A DNA stretch of 64,000 nt from an uncultured Oscillospiraceae bacterium (GTDB lineage Bacteria > Bacillota > Clostridia > Oscillospirales > Acutalibacteraceae): assembly GCA_900539425.1 (NCBI GenBank), contig UQBX01000006.1, positions 1-64,000 on the forward strand, in the 5' to 3' direction. Numbering within the stretch: the first letter of the stretch is position 1; each line of letters begins with the position of its first letter. The position numbers and the translations under genes are program-made. Of the stretch, positions 8,751 to 18,210 are shown piece after piece. The notes under the pieces were generated by a model. It saw nothing but the letters and a program-made list of their open reading frames with translations, had not been told where the DNA came from and made no database searches.

Positions 8751-11426
8751 TTAGATTGCAAATTCAATGGTCTTTGTTTCGCCTGCGGCAAATTCAACAC
8801 TCTGTGTTTCATCTGAAAGTCCGCAAGAAATTTCAATCGTCTGAGCTATATCTGAAGTTACCGTTACGCTTGCTGTACCTGCACCGGTATCCCATGTAAG
8901 GTCATCTATAAGGGCTCTTGTTCTTGCTCTGAGGCCTGTTATCTGTCCTGCGTCAAAGCCGCTTGTAGGCAGGCAGGGCAGTATCTCTATCTTTCCGGTA
9001 TTTGAATAAACAAGGCTTTCACTGATTATTCCGAGATAGCCTATCGCATAGTCTGTGCAGTAGCAGCTGCCTCTGTCAAAATCGTGATTTGTCATCAGTG
9101 AGTTGTAATATATCTTGCTGTTCATCAGAGTGGTAAGAGCATCGCTTAAAGCATCTCTGTCCTTGAGCCTTGTGGCAATAAGACTTCTGTGCACAAGTGC
9201 GTGGCTTGCTTCGTTTTCTGATTCTCTGTTTTCCACTGCCTGAATGCAAGCATTTTTCAGTTCTTCGTTGTCCTGAGTTTCCATCATCGGCCACGCACAG
9301 TAAAGGTGGCTTAGATGTCTGTGCTCGTTGTTTTCCTGGAACTGATTGCACGCCCATTCTTTGAGTGCGCCTGTTTCGTCATACAGATACGGAGGCAGCT
9401 TTTCTTTCATCTGCTCCCATTTAGATGTGTCAGCATTCGGGTCTATGCTCTTCATAATGTCAATAAGCATCTGCAGGTTGCTGTTGCACGCCGAAATGTC
9501 TATAGCGCAGTTTGCGGTTGAAGGGCTTTGATAATTTGTTGGATTATTTTCGGGTGAATAGCTCGGCAGGATGCAATAATATTCATCATCAGCAAGCTGT
9601 GTTTTGCCGCTTTCATAATGGATGTCACCGTTTGAATCAGTGTAGTAATCGGGGGTGAGCATCTGATCCCAGTAGTTTGCGGCTTTTGTGAGAAGAGGTA
9701 AAAGAATCTCTGTTCTGAGGTCAAGATATCCGCGGTCTCTGATAGCCTGAATATCGCTGTCCGTAAGGTCATCCTCAGTAACCGAAAGTACACTCTTTAG
9801 AGCATCAAGATCAAATTCATCGCTCAGAGGTATCTGCATATCGCCGTAGCACTGAAGTGCCTCATAAAGCGGATAAAGCATCCAAGAAGTACCTGCGTTC
9901 CAGTATCTGAAAGGATATGTATAGGCAGTCTCGGTGATAACAGCCTTGTCGCCGTCGGTATTTACCGGTGCCTGAATTGCGTCTGTGTATCCGTGGGTGG
10001 CAAGTGCGTTTTCTTCCCAGTCAGGCATCTGTCTTAACAGGAAATACACATATCCAATGGGTGCTGAGCTGATGTTGCCCGTGTTCATAGAGGATATCTG
10101 GAGATTTACATTTGCGTCCATAGTGTATTTGCTGCCCCAGCCGGTGTTCCATTCACCTGTCCACATACCGTAAAGCCTGCTCGTTGAATATCCTGCGCAG
10201 CAGAGATATGCGTATCTGCCTGAGTAAAACGCTCTCTGGGCAAGCGAGCTGTTTATTTCATCGCCGCCCATTGCTTCCTTGAGCAGAGCTTCGTTTGATA
10301 AGTTGCTTGTGCCGCCGTCAAGTGAAAATGTAACAGCGTCATACTGCGGCTGGAAGATAGCCGTATGCTGGCTGAGTGCCTCGTCATAGCTGAATGTGCC
10401 GTTTTGGCTGTACTTCTCAGCAACCGACGCGCATTTTTGTGAAAGTTCGTCAAGCAGTTCATAATCCTGCTTTCCGGCAAATTCGGAAAGTGTTCCCATA
10501 TCGTATGTACGGTCTGAAACTGTAATAAGATATACATTATCGGCGTCAGTAATCTGTATCTGCGGGTTCGATTCTCCAACGTACTGATCGTCTTTAACTT
10601 TTTTGCCTTCAACTGTTTCTTTTGATCCGCCTTCGGCAACTACATAAGTGAGAGTGGCATAACCGCCGTTTTTAAGTTCACTGTTTTCGTAGTCGGGATA
10701 GTGACCGATAAACGCAATGTATTCACAGCCGTCAGAAACTATCTTCTTATACTGCATATCCTTTTCGTTTCCTTTTTCGTAATTAGCAATTACGGAAATA
10801 TCGTCAAACGAAAGGGTAAGGTTTACTTTTGAGCCTGTGTCGGATTGAGTTATCTTTGTAATAGTAACATCGTCCGCTTTTGATGTGAAAGTGGCTCTTT
10901 CCCATGTGCCGTTTTTGTCAGTATACTTAACACCTGCTTCGGCAGTCTCGTAATTTGTGTAGCGCACATAGTCGCTGTCATTCTTTTTATCCTGTTTTAT
11001 CCGCAGTTCGCCGCCGGGATGGTAGTAATAAACATCGTCATAGCTTGAATCATCAACAATATCTTCACCCTTAACAATACTTTGCTTAACATATTCAAGC
11101 TCGTCTGATGTGTCGGGGCATGTGCGCTGATTCTGATTTGGCATGATGAAATGAATGTTCTGGAAAATCAGAGTGTCGCTGTAGGGGGAACCGCTTGTTA
11201 TCACTCCCTGCCTGCCGTTGCCGCTCACCATTCCCTGGCGCCAGCTTTCCGTGCTGTTTTTCCTTTTTTCGGAAAGCTCCTTGTAAGTTGTGCAGTATGA
11301 AATTTTGTTTTCTGCATCAAAAATTTCGCTTACATCGGCGGTCTGCGGTGTGCACGCCGCAAAAGACGCCGCTATTATGCCCGCCAGGGACAGGCATAAT
11401 ACTTTCTTTATTTTTTTAATTTTCAT
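8751..11426 (-). CDS. GH95-like glycoside hydrolase, secreted lipoprotein
   Basis: The N-terminus has a lysine-rich stretch, a hydrophobic segment and a lipobox ending at Cys (SFAAC), so the enzyme should be anchored outside the cell. The body (about 890 residues) follows family GH95, which holds alpha-L-fucosidases and some alpha-galactosidases: SGNGRQGV near the N-terminus, GEWNTGWGSKYT then NVN (Asn pair equivalent to the base-activating asparagines), LYEALQCYGD with the acid Glu, and HRHLSHLY. The usual MNYWPAE segment after the Asn pair is missing, so the substrate may differ. The start is taken at 11426 (MKIKKIKK) with GGTGA upstream, not the 12-residue longer frame. It converges on the symporter and diverges from an AraC-type gene. 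Confidence 0.78.
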   Translation of the reverse strand: MKIKKIKKVLCLSLAGIIAASFAACTPQTADVSEIFDAENKISYCTTYKELSEKRKNSTESWRQGMVSGNGRQGVITSGSPYSDTLIFQNIHFIMPNQNQRTCPDTSDELEYVKQSIVKGEDIVDDSSYDDVYYYHPGGELRIKQDKKNDSDYVRYTNYETAEAGVKYTDKNGTWERATFTSKADDVTITKITQSDTGSKVNLTLSFDDISVIANYEKGNEKDMQYKKIVSDGCEYIAFIGHYPDYENSELKNGGYATLTYVVAEGGSKETVEGKKVKDDQYVGESNPQIQITDADNVYLITVSDRTYDMGTLSEFAGKQDYELLDELSQKCASVAEKYSQNGTFSYDEALSQHTAIFQPQYDAVTFSLDGGTSNLSNEALLKEAMGGDEINSSLAQRAFYSGRYAYLCCAGYSTSRLYGMWTGEWNTGWGSKYTMDANVNLQISSMNTGNISSAPIGYVYFLLRQMPDWEENALATHGYTDAIQAPVNTDGDKAVITETAYTYPFRYWNAGTSWMLYPLYEALQCYGDMQIPLSDEFDLDALKSVLSVTEDDLTDSDIQAIRDRGYLDLRTEILLPLLTKAANYWDQMLTPDYYTDSNGDIHYESGKTQLADDEYYCILPSYSPENNPTNYQSPSTANCAIDISACNSNLQMLIDIMKSIDPNADTSKWEQMKEKLPPYLYDETGALKEWACNQFQENNEHRHLSHLYCAWPMMETQDNEELKNACIQAVENRESENEASHALVHRSLIATRLKDRDALSDALTTLMNSKIYYNSLMTNHDFDRGSCYCTDYAIGYLGIISESLVYSNTGKIEILPCLPTSGFDAGQITGLRARTRALIDDLTWDTGAGTASVTVTSDIAQTIEISCGLSDETQSVEFAAGETKTIEFAI

Positions 11427-11533
11427 ATAAATCACCAAGCAAATTATATCATATACTGCCACGGTAAAAGCGACATCTTTATTGATTGTTTGTCGTGTTT
11501 ATGTTATCTTTATATTATTAAGGCGGTGATTTT

Positions 11534-12196
11534 GTGCTTGATTTTGAGTGGAGCGGTGTGCGTTTTACGCTTGTTAAATGCTCAGGAGGCGTGCTTTATG
11601 ATTGTATTCCGATGCACTGCCATTCCGAAAACAGTTACGAACTTCATTTCATTCTGGGCGGAGAGGGTACACTGTTTACTGATTTCGGCGAATATAAAAT
11701 GCGCCAGGGCAATTTCTTTGTTACCGGCCCGGGTGTCAAACATTCCCAGGTCGGAGATAAGAACAATCCTTTAAGTGATATTTATATCTATATTCAAACA
11801 AGGAATTTACAAAAACAAAACAGCTTTGCAAAGATGTTTCTTGAAACACATTTTTTCTACCATCAGCAGTTTGAAACGGAATGTGCTTCTCAGATACTCA
11901 GCGAAATAAAAGAGAAAAAACCCGGATGGGAAAGCGCTGCGGCGGGTCTGATGATAAATCTGCTCACTCGGATAACCCGCCTTTACGCACCTGCTGATTA
12001 TTCCGCCCCTGAAAAAGACGAAAATCTAAATGATATGCGTTTTCTTATAATTGAAAATATGTTTCTCTATAATAAAGATTTTACCCTCAAGGATCTTTCA
12101 CGAAAACTCGGAGTTTGTGAGCGGCAGACTCAGCGGCTTTTAAAAAAATATTACGGCAAAACATTCAGAGAAAAAGTTAAGGAAAGTTCACAGTAA
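11534..12196 (+). CDS. Short AraC-family regulator (single helix-turn-helix)
   Basis: This 220-residue protein begins with GTG behind AGGCGGTG. Residues 1-110 form a cupin-like ligand-binding domain (MHCHSENSYELHFIL, then GNFFVTGPGVKHSQ). The C-terminus has the first AraC helix-turn-helix (FTLKDLSRKLGVCERQTQRLLKKYYGKTF) but stops eight residues later at KVKESSQ, just where the second helix-turn-helix should begin. A terminator follows two bases after the stop codon. The protein is therefore truncated relative to AraC family members and may bind DNA weakly or as a dimer. It diverges from the GH95-like gene, its probable target. Confidence 0.75.
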   Translation: MLDFEWSGVRFTLVKCSGGVLYDCIPMHCHSENSYELHFILGGEGTLFTDFGEYKMRQGNFFVTGPGVKHSQVGDKNNPLSDIYIYIQTRNLQKQNSFAKMFLETHFFYHQQFETECASQILSEIKEKKPGWESAAAGLMINLLTRITRLYAPADYSAPEKDENLNDMRFLIIENMFLYNKDFTLKDLSRKLGVCERQTQRLLKKYYGKTFREKVKESSQ

Positions 12197-12197
12197 A

Positions 12198-12236
12198 AAA
12201 CGGTGCGTATGTTTTGAATACGCACCGTTTTTCTTT
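12198..12236. terminator. Terminator between AraC-type gene and mgtE
   Basis: A 13-bp stem (12198-12210 with 12218-12230) with a 7-nt loop has A-runs and T-runs on the two sides. It serves both converging genes. Confidence 0.92.
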
Positions 12237-13642
12237 TAAAATTTCATTATCTGCAGTAAGAATATCCACGCAAGCCCATAATAAGATGTGGCTGCAACAA
12301 GGTCATTTATCGTTGTAATCAGGGGACCTGAAGCAACTGCGGGGTCTATTTTAAGCTTTTTGAATATCATTGGTATTGCAGTGCCGGAAACGCTTGATAA
12401 AACCATGGATATCAGCATAGCCGCACCTATGCAGGCTGAAACGGCAAAGGCAAATGTCAGATCGTGCTGTTTGAAAAGGTATATATAAATTCCTATAAAT
12501 ATAAATGAGGCAACAGCAAGCAGTATTCCGTTAGTGAAACCTGTTTTCGTTTCTTTTGCAATAAGCCCTAATTTTTCGCTTAATTTAAGATTGTCATTTG
12601 TAAGTACCCTGATAGTAACGGCAAGGGACTGGGTGCCCACATTTCCCGCCATATCAAGAACAAGGGACTGAAAGCATACAAGCACCGTAAGCTGGGCAAC
12701 TATGTTTTCAAAAAGACCCACAACACTTGATACTATCATTCCGAGCCCCAGCAGGATTATCAGCCACGGAAGTCTTTTGCGCACGCTTTTCTTTATTGGT
12801 TCCTTTATGTCCTCTTCAGATGAAAGACCTGCAAGTTTTGCGTAATCCTCTCCTAAAGCTTCATCAACCATTTCAACAATGTTCTGCGAAGTTATAACTC
12901 CGATAAGTCTGTTGCGGCTGTCAAGTACCGGTATTGAATCCTCGGAGTAGTCTTTTATTCTTTCAACACAGTCATCAATCTGTTCGTCCGCATATACGTA
13001 CGGGTAAGAAGTCAGGATTATATCGTCAAGGTCGGCATCCTGCCTTGCAATGATAAGATCTTTAAGGTCTATAGCTCCGTAAAACTCGTTGTTTTTATCC
13101 ACTGTATAAATGGTGGAAACATTATCATTTTCCGCCGCCTGTTCAACAAGTTCGCGCATAGCATCTTTTATGCTTATGCCTTCCTGTATCCTGATGAAGT
13201 TTGTTGTCATCCTGCTGCCGATCTCGTCTTCATCAAAGGACGCAACAAGCAGTACGGATTTTTTGCTTTCATCATCCATCAGGTCAATAAGCGTTTTTCT
13301 TTCCGCTTTGCCCAGCTGTTTCAGATATTCGGCTGCTGAGTCCGCTTCAGTTTCACTCAGAACTTCTGCCTGCTTTTTTATTCCCAGTTCTTTAAAGTAA
13401 ACGCCGTAATCGTCCGCGTATTCCAAAATATCGGAAATTGTTTCGGGGTCAAGAATGTTGTAAATCTTCATTCTTTCGTCCTTGCTCAACAATTCCAAAA
13501 CAGCGGCAATATCGTTTTCGTGGTAATCAAGCAGCTTTTCCTTGAGCGCTTTAGGCGGAAGGTTGCTTCTTATTATGCTTATAAGTTCCTGCTGGTAATC
13601 GGGATGCTGTTTTATCTCGTTTCTGTTGTTTCTGTTTTCCAC
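12236..13642 (-). CDS. mgtE: Magnesium transporter MgtE
   Basis: This 468-residue Mg2+ channel/transporter has the full MgtE order: a helical N domain (about 20-130, repeats of the DIAAVLELLSKDERMKIYNIL type), two CBS domains (about 140-265) that sense cytosolic Mg2+, and five membrane helices (about 285-465), including the LVLDMAGNVGTQSLA segment that lines the pore in this family. The start codon at 13642 is preceded by GGGAGTTTTGCA. The gene is transcribed alone from a sigma-A-type promoter near 13930-13958 through a long structured leader, which suggests control by Mg2+ at the RNA level. Confidence 0.93.
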   Translation of the reverse strand: MENRNNRNEIKQHPDYQQELISIIRSNLPPKALKEKLLDYHENDIAAVLELLSKDERMKIYNILDPETISDILEYADDYGVYFKELGIKKQAEVLSETEADSAAEYLKQLGKAERKTLIDLMDDESKKSVLLVASFDEDEIGSRMTTNFIRIQEGISIKDAMRELVEQAAENDNVSTIYTVDKNNEFYGAIDLKDLIIARQDADLDDIILTSYPYVYADEQIDDCVERIKDYSEDSIPVLDSRNRLIGVITSQNIVEMVDEALGEDYAKLAGLSSEEDIKEPIKKSVRKRLPWLIILLGLGMIVSSVVGLFENIVAQLTVLVCFQSLVLDMAGNVGTQSLAVTIRVLTNDNLKLSEKLGLIAKETKTGFTNGILLAVASFIFIGIYIYLFKQHDLTFAFAVSACIGAAMLISMVLSSVSGTAIPMIFKKLKIDPAVASGPLITTINDLVAATSYYGLAWIFLLQIMKF

Positions 13643-13923
13643 ATTGCAAAACTCCCTTCGGTAAATTTTTCGCGTTTAAGGGATTTTTTTGCTCAAAAAA
13701 GGCATAAAAAATCCACTGCCACCTTTTCAGGACGCAAAATTTTCTGAACGCGCTTTTACTCGGTAGGGCAGTGGTAAACAATACTGCATTTCAATATATG
13801 CCTTATATTAAAATGAAAAACACGGGCGGCCGAAATAAGCCGCGAATTTGTTATAAGTATTGCCTGCCGCGCCCCTACTTCGTGAACTGCCGTCCATATT
13901 CTCACCTCTTTTTTTCAAATTTC
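13643..13923 (-). promoter_or_regulatory. Structured 5' leader of mgtE, candidate unclassified riboswitch/attenuator
   Basis: The promoter below would give a leader of about 280 nt before mgtE. On the minus strand the leader ends in a terminator-like structure: CCACTGCC (13774-13767) pairs with GGCAGTGG (13720-13713), an inner stem GTTCAG/CTGAA (13749-13744, 13730-13726) sits inside, and six T follow at once (13711-13706). A GGCAGT copy near the 5' end (13891-13886) can pair with the same ACTGCC, so two exclusive folds are possible. The M-box core segments I know were not found, so I do not call it an M-box. Mg2+ sensing is inferred from the gene it precedes. Confidence 0.55.
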
Positions 13924-13929
13924 GCAATT

Positions 13930-13958
13930 AATATATCACACAAAAATTTATATGTCAA
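13930..13958 (-). promoter_or_regulatory. Sigma-A promoter of mgtE
   Basis: On the minus strand, TTGACA (13958-13953) and TATATT (13935-13930) are spaced by 17 bp. The predicted transcription start lies near 13923. Confidence 0.75.
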
Positions 13959-14004
13959 TGTTAAATCAACAGGTGATTTTTATTTTTATAAGCTAAGCCG
14001 TGTG

Positions 14005-14034
14005 TTGCAAACATATGCCTGCGTATGTTAAAAT
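14005..14034 (+). promoter_or_regulatory. Promoter of the radical SAM gene
   Basis: TTGCAA (14005-14010) and TAAAAT (14029-14034) have an 18-bp spacer, 30 bp before the start codon of the YgiQ-type gene. Confidence 0.5.
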
Positions 14035-14063
14035 AAACAGTAGCAATTTATAAGGAGTATGTT

Positions 14064-15923
14064 ATGGGCTCATTTCTTCCCGTAAACGCAAAAGAATGTA
14101 AAAGCAGGGGATGGGACACGGTAGATTTCGTGTATGTCACAGGCGATGCTTATGTTGACCACCCGTCCTTCGGCGTTTCAATAATTTCCCGAGTGCTTGA
14201 AAATGAAGGCTTCAGAGTTGCCATACTCAGTCAGCCTGACTGGCATCGAGATTCTGACTTTACACAGTTCGGCACACCTCGTCTCGGCTTTCTTGTTACG
14301 GCGGGCAATATAGATTCTATGGTGGCGCATTATACCGCCGCCAAAAAGATACGCAGCAATGACGCGTATACCCCTGGCGGCAAGGCAGGCAAAAGGCCGG
14401 ACAGAGCTGTTACTGTCTATTCAAGAATAATTAAGCGACTTTATCCAGATTCTCCCCTTATTATCGGCGGGCTTGAGGCTTCTCTGCGCCGCTTTGCGCA
14501 TTATGATTACTGGGCAGATAAGATAATGCCGTCCGTGCTTATTGATTCGGGAGCAGATCTGCTTATTTACGGTATGGGAGAAAAACAGATAGCTGAGATA
14601 GCTCATCGGCTTGACAGCGGTGAGAGTGTAAACAGCCTAACAGATATTAAAGGTACCTGCTATGCTGTTGATGTGCGTGATACCCCTTACAGGGGCGTTG
14701 AGGTGCCTTCTCTTGAAAATTGTATAAATTCAAAAAAGGAATACGCAAAATCAGTGCGTGTTGAGCAGGACGAGCAGGATCATATCCGAGGCAGAGCCGT
14801 TCGCCAAAGGCACGGAAAACTAATGCTTGTGCAGAATGAACCTATGCCTCCGCTTGAAACTGAGGAGCTGGACAAGGTGTACGCCCTGCCTTATATGAGA
14901 ACGTATCATCCTTCATATGAGGCGCTCGGCGGAGTTCCGGGTATTGAGGAAGTGCGCTTTTCAATAACTCATAACCGCGGCTGTTACGGCGGCTGCAATT
15001 TCTGCTCAATACAGTTTCATCAAGGTCGTTATGTTACTTCACGCAGTAAGGAGAGCATAATCAGAGAGGCAAAGCTTGTTACCCAGATGCCCGATTTTAA
15101 GGGATATATCCACGATATTGGCGGCCCTACGGCTAATTTCCGCCGTCCGTCCTGTGATTTTCAGCTTACCCACGGGCTTTGCAAGGGCAAAAAGTGCCTT
15201 GCTCCCAAGCCGTGCCCAAATCTTATAGCAGACCACAGCGAATACCTTGATATACTTCGTTCAGTGCGCAGTCTGCCGAATATAAAAAAAGTGTTTATCA
15301 GAAGCGGCATAAGATATGATTATCTGCTGCAGGATAAAGACGATACCTTCTTTAAGGAACTGGTAAAATATCATGTTTCGGGTCAGCTTAAAGTTGCTCC
15401 CGAGCATTGCAGTGCTGCCGTGCTTGACAAAATGGGAAAGCCGCATATAGAGGCATATATCGAATTTTCAAAGCGTTATTTCAGCTATACGAATTCTGTG
15501 CATAAAGAGCAGTATCTTGTGCCTTATCTTATGTCAAGCCATCCCGGCTCAACTCTTGATGACGCAATTGAACTTGCGTGTTTCTTAAAGAAAAATCATA
15601 TCCGCCCCGAGCAGGTGCAGGATTTTTATCCCACTCCCGGAACAATATCTACATGTATGTTTTATACAGAGCTTGACCCGTATACTATGGAGCCTGTCTA
15701 TGTTGCTAAAACACAGCACGAAAAGGCGTTACAGCGCGCTCTTCTTCAGTATTATGATCCTAAAAAACGTGAGCTTTGTGAGGAAGCGCTGAGAAAAGCA
15801 CACAGGCAGGATCTTATAGGAACAGGCAAGAACTGCCTTATCACGGGATCACAAAATAACAGATATAATCATAATAAACGCCCCGCATACGGTAAAAGTC
15901 AGCGAGGAAAATATAAAAAGTAA
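14064..15923 (+). CDS. YgiQ-family radical SAM protein
   Basis: This 619-residue protein matches the UPF0313/YgiQ family end to end, from LPVNAKECKSRGWD at the N-terminus to the basic tail. The radical SAM cluster motif is CYGGCNFC near residue 313, which binds a 4Fe-4S cluster and S-adenosylmethionine. The N-terminal half resembles a cobalamin-binding-type fold (YVTGDAYVDHPSFG) common in this family. A second cysteine group (GLCKGKKCLAPKPC) follows near residue 375. The biochemical role of the family is not known to me. The ribosome site AAGGAG is well placed. It is a single-gene unit that ends in a terminator shared with the GH18 gene. Confidence 0.88.
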   Translation: MGSFLPVNAKECKSRGWDTVDFVYVTGDAYVDHPSFGVSIISRVLENEGFRVAILSQPDWHRDSDFTQFGTPRLGFLVTAGNIDSMVAHYTAAKKIRSNDAYTPGGKAGKRPDRAVTVYSRIIKRLYPDSPLIIGGLEASLRRFAHYDYWADKIMPSVLIDSGADLLIYGMGEKQIAEIAHRLDSGESVNSLTDIKGTCYAVDVRDTPYRGVEVPSLENCINSKKEYAKSVRVEQDEQDHIRGRAVRQRHGKLMLVQNEPMPPLETEELDKVYALPYMRTYHPSYEALGGVPGIEEVRFSITHNRGCYGGCNFCSIQFHQGRYVTSRSKESIIREAKLVTQMPDFKGYIHDIGGPTANFRRPSCDFQLTHGLCKGKKCLAPKPCPNLIADHSEYLDILRSVRSLPNIKKVFIRSGIRYDYLLQDKDDTFFKELVKYHVSGQLKVAPEHCSAAVLDKMGKPHIEAYIEFSKRYFSYTNSVHKEQYLVPYLMSSHPGSTLDDAIELACFLKKNHIRPEQVQDFYPTPGTISTCMFYTELDPYTMEPVYVAKTQHEKALQRALLQYYDPKKRELCEEALRKAHRQDLIGTGKNCLITGSQNNRYNHNKRPAYGKSQRGKYKK

Positions 15924-15938
15924 TTATGTTATAAAAAT

Positions 15939-15977
15939 AACAGCACCCGAATTTAAAAGCCCGGGTGCTGTTTTCTT
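15939..15977. terminator. Terminator between ygiQ-type and GH18 genes
   Basis: An 11-bp stem (15939-15949 with 15962-15972) with a 12-nt loop is followed by a T-rich stretch. It serves two converging genes. Confidence 0.85.
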
Positions 15978-16005
15978 ATTATCTGTATATAGTTTTCTGT
16001 TATGA

Positions 16006-17997
16006 TTACCAAGCGTTAAAGTATCTGTGAAGCGCGTTTTCAATTCCGCAGGCTACACTGTTCGGATCGTCCATAGTTTTGTCGCATCCAACTCTGAATA
16101 CCATTACTCCTCCGCATCCCGTAAACAGTGCATAGGCAGTTTTGTCACCCGCAAGGGCAGGGGAGCAGAAAGTACCTTCGTATACCTGGTCTGCATCGTG
16201 AACATTATAATATTTGTTTTCCCAGTAATTTGCTTCGTCAAGGTCGCGCCAGGTTGCCCAGTAGGGAGATGAGTTAACAGGTCTGCCGTATGCGGCTATT
16301 CCGATAATAATCTTTTTGATGTCGGCGCCGTTTTTAATGAATTCCGCAAGACCTTCCTGTGCCTGCTGAAGAGAACTCTGATAGCCGTCCTCATCGTTTC
16401 CGTCATATGCCATAAACTGAATCTGATCAATTCTGTCCATTGTTTCTTGGCTCAAACCAAGGCTGCTGGCTGAAAGCGCGGCGGAAAGTATTGCGTCGGG
16501 GTCAACTTTTTTCAGTCCGTCGTCAAGTCTTGCAATGAAGTTGTCAAAGCATTTCCAGTCATCGGCTGTCTGCGGGTACTCCCAATCTATGTCAACTCCG
16601 TCAAAGCCGTATTTTGCGGTAAATTCAATAATTTTATCAGCTATTGATTCCCAATTTCTGCCCATGTATGCGTTTACACCGTTGTGTTCGTCACCCCATG
16701 TGCCGTCGGCAAGAGCCGTAATGATAAGCTTTACTTCGTGATCTTTATTTGAACGGCGTGAAATGATTTCTTTCAGTGCTTCTATCTCTCGTGCAAATTG
16801 TTCTTCGCCGCCTTCGCCGAAGCTCATGTTTCCGTTTTCATCCCAGCTTACAGCGCCGAAAACTATAATAGTACTGTAAACATCATAAAAGCGTGCGTAG
16901 TTTGCAACATATTCGTCGCCGCGTGCCAATATTTCAGTCGGCACGTCGCCGTCAAGCCTCTGATATGCCGTAACTTCAAAATTGCCCTTGTCTCTTTTCG
17001 GTTCATTATACAGTTTAATAGATTTTATTTTTGCGGGGGTATCAGCGCTTCTGAACTTATCAATTGAAAGTCTGATATGATCTGTAGTAACAGCATCAAA
17101 ACTGCAAAGACGCTGGGATTGTATTTTTTCACTCTGGTATACAGTTACCCATTCATCGTTTATAAGCGCCTGAAGTCTGAAATACTGTACCTCGTTGCCT
17201 GATTCTTCAATTATTGCGGTGTTGAATGTCTTTTCGCCGTCAAGCTCAATTTCAGTATAGCAGTTGTTTATATCAGGATAACCCTCTTCGGGAGTACGGT
17301 CAGGATCTTGTGCCGTCCAGCAATTACCGCTTTCTGAAAGCAGGTTAACTGCGTCTGCTTTTTCTCCTCTTTTAAGACTTTCGTACACTATTTTAGCTCC
17401 CTCCATAAGATTATCTGATTTAAGATTTATCTGAGGCGCACCGGAAATCGTATTATCAGCTGCAATATTTGAAAATACGGAAGGGCTTAAAATGAGCGCG
17501 GCTATAAGCACACAGGCTATGGCTGTTTTTATTGCTTTTTTGCTGTTTGGGGCAACTGTCAGCGCAAGCGCAGCTGCAATTGCCGCTCCCAGATAACCTA
17601 TGTTCGGAAGCAGGCTGTCAAATCCGTTTGCAAATCCGCTTGATGTAATACCCTTGTCAATCCCGAAAAGCAATGCAAATGTGTAAATAAACGCAATGAT
17701 GCTGATTATTGCAAAAATGATATGTACTGCTTTAAAGATTTTTGTACCTTTGCTTTGTGGATTTTTTAATTTAAAGGTGTTTAAAAGTATTGAAATCAGC
17801 GAAACAGCTCCGGAGATACCAATGATGCAAAACATCAGGGTAATAAACCCGTCTCCGAGAGGGTAGATTTCAGCCATCCAGCCGTATGCCCAGCTGCTGC
17901 TGTAAAAAAATGTAAACGCTGCGGCTGAAAGAGCAAAAAATACTAATGATCCTGTTCGCGAATTTACTGCGTCTGCAATTTTTTTTATTAACTTCAT
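16006..17997 (-). CDS. Membrane-anchored GH18 glycosidase with discoidin-like domain
   Basis: The 663-residue protein has three parts. Residues 1 to about 175 form four to five membrane helices. Residues about 200-330 look like an F5/8 type C (discoidin) carbohydrate-binding fold. Residues about 340-660 are a GH18 barrel with the complete catalytic motif FDGVDIDWEYP (general acid Glu near residue 473), plus FMAYDG and GIAAYGR. GH18 enzymes cut chitin, chito-oligosaccharides or peptidoglycan/N-glycan GlcNAc links; spore-cortex enzymes are in the same family. Here the enzyme would face outward from the membrane. It diverges from the aldo/keto reductase gene. The exact substrate is unknown, but the catalytic call is strong. 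Confidence 0.85.
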   Translation of the reverse strand: MKLIKKIADAVNSRTGSLVFFALSAAAFTFFYSSSWAYGWMAEIYPLGDGFITLMFCIIGISGAVSLISILLNTFKLKNPQSKGTKIFKAVHIIFAIISIIAFIYTFALLFGIDKGITSSGFANGFDSLLPNIGYLGAAIAAALALTVAPNSKKAIKTAIACVLIAALILSPSVFSNIAADNTISGAPQINLKSDNLMEGAKIVYESLKRGEKADAVNLLSESGNCWTAQDPDRTPEEGYPDINNCYTEIELDGEKTFNTAIIEESGNEVQYFRLQALINDEWVTVYQSEKIQSQRLCSFDAVTTDHIRLSIDKFRSADTPAKIKSIKLYNEPKRDKGNFEVTAYQRLDGDVPTEILARGDEYVANYARFYDVYSTIIVFGAVSWDENGNMSFGEGGEEQFAREIEALKEIISRRSNKDHEVKLIITALADGTWGDEHNGVNAYMGRNWESIADKIIEFTAKYGFDGVDIDWEYPQTADDWKCFDNFIARLDDGLKKVDPDAILSAALSASSLGLSQETMDRIDQIQFMAYDGNDEDGYQSSLQQAQEGLAEFIKNGADIKKIIIGIAAYGRPVNSSPYWATWRDLDEANYWENKYYNVHDADQVYEGTFCSPALAGDKTAYALFTGCGGVMVFRVGCDKTMDDPNSVACGIENALHRYFNAW

Positions 17998-18210
17998 AGT
18001 AACCCCTCATTTTATGAATTTTGATATACCTTGTTTAATTTTAACATATTAATTTTTGTCCCGCAATTCAAAAATCGGAAAATTTAATTCAATTAACGGT
18101 AATTGTAAAATAAATTAATTGTAAAATAAATTCCGCCGAATTATTCTCTTTAAAATCATGCCGTTATTTGATATAATTATATCAAGAGAAAACCTGAGGG
18201 AGGAATTTAT

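Noticed and set aside
13643..13923. M-box (ykoK) riboswitch or T-box before mgtE
   Set aside because: Conserved M-box core segments and the T-box AGGGTGGNACCGCG motif are not seen; only a structured leader with terminator is supported.
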